A stretch of 6,583 nucleotides of DNA from Bdellovibrionaceae bacterium UBA2466. GTDB lineage: Bacteria > Bdellovibrionota > FAC87 > UBA2466. Of this stretch, positions 6,583 through 6,583 are shown piece by piece. Every line of letters begins with the position of its first letter. Position 1 is the stretch's first letter. Under the pieces are notes generated by a model. It was not told where the DNA came from. It saw only the letters and a list, made by a program, of their open reading frames with translations, and did no database searches. The stretch spans positions 3,976-10,558 of the forward strand of contig DDPO01000094.1 of assembly GCA_002342225.1 (NCBI GenBank). The letters are read 5' to 3'. Made by a program: the position numbers and the translations under genes.

Positions 6583-6583
6583 A

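Overview
The window carries a two-gene nitric-oxide sensing module, a flavin split-barrel protein encoded divergently from it, and most of a very large exported multidomain protein. No mobile element, RNA gene or CRISPR array was seen. Base composition is moderately AT-rich. The tandem cysteine-containing ASPM-SPD-2-Hydin (choice-of-anchor D) domains and the secreted repeat protein suggest a free-living Gram-negative bacterium. Such proteins are common in Bdellovibrionota/Oligoflexia and relatives, but the taxonomic placement is an inference and not firm.

Layout. Positions 1-2885 (minus) encode the first 961 residues of an exported protein whose 3' end lies beyond the left edge: signal peptide, two ASH-like beta domains, three related beta-sandwich repeats, an IPT/TIG-like domain and a further beta-rich part. 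A good sigma70-type promoter and an inverted repeat precede it. Positions 3036-3614 (minus) encode a 192-residue FMN-binding split-barrel protein of the pyridoxamine 5'-phosphate oxidase superfamily. A 246-base divergent intergenic region follows; it holds a sigma54-like element and a perfect TTGACA box, both facing right. Positions 3861-4412 (plus) encode a stand-alone H-NOX heme sensor. Overlapping it by ten bases, 4403-6409 (plus) encodes a hybrid histidine kinase with HNOBA, PAS, HisKA, HATPase and receiver domains. The last ~140 bases may contain the C-terminus of a convergent minus-strand gene.

How the parts work together. The H-NOX has the proximal heme histidine and the YxSxR propionate motif, but no tyrosine where oxygen-binding family members have one, so it is predicted to bind NO. 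Its partner kinase begins with an HNOBA domain, the domain that follows H-NOX within one chain in animal soluble guanylate cyclase. Here the two halves are separate, translationally coupled proteins, and the output is phosphorelay instead of cGMP. The kinase ends in an intact receiver domain. No Hpt protein, response regulator or output enzyme is present in the window, so the downstream target is unknown.
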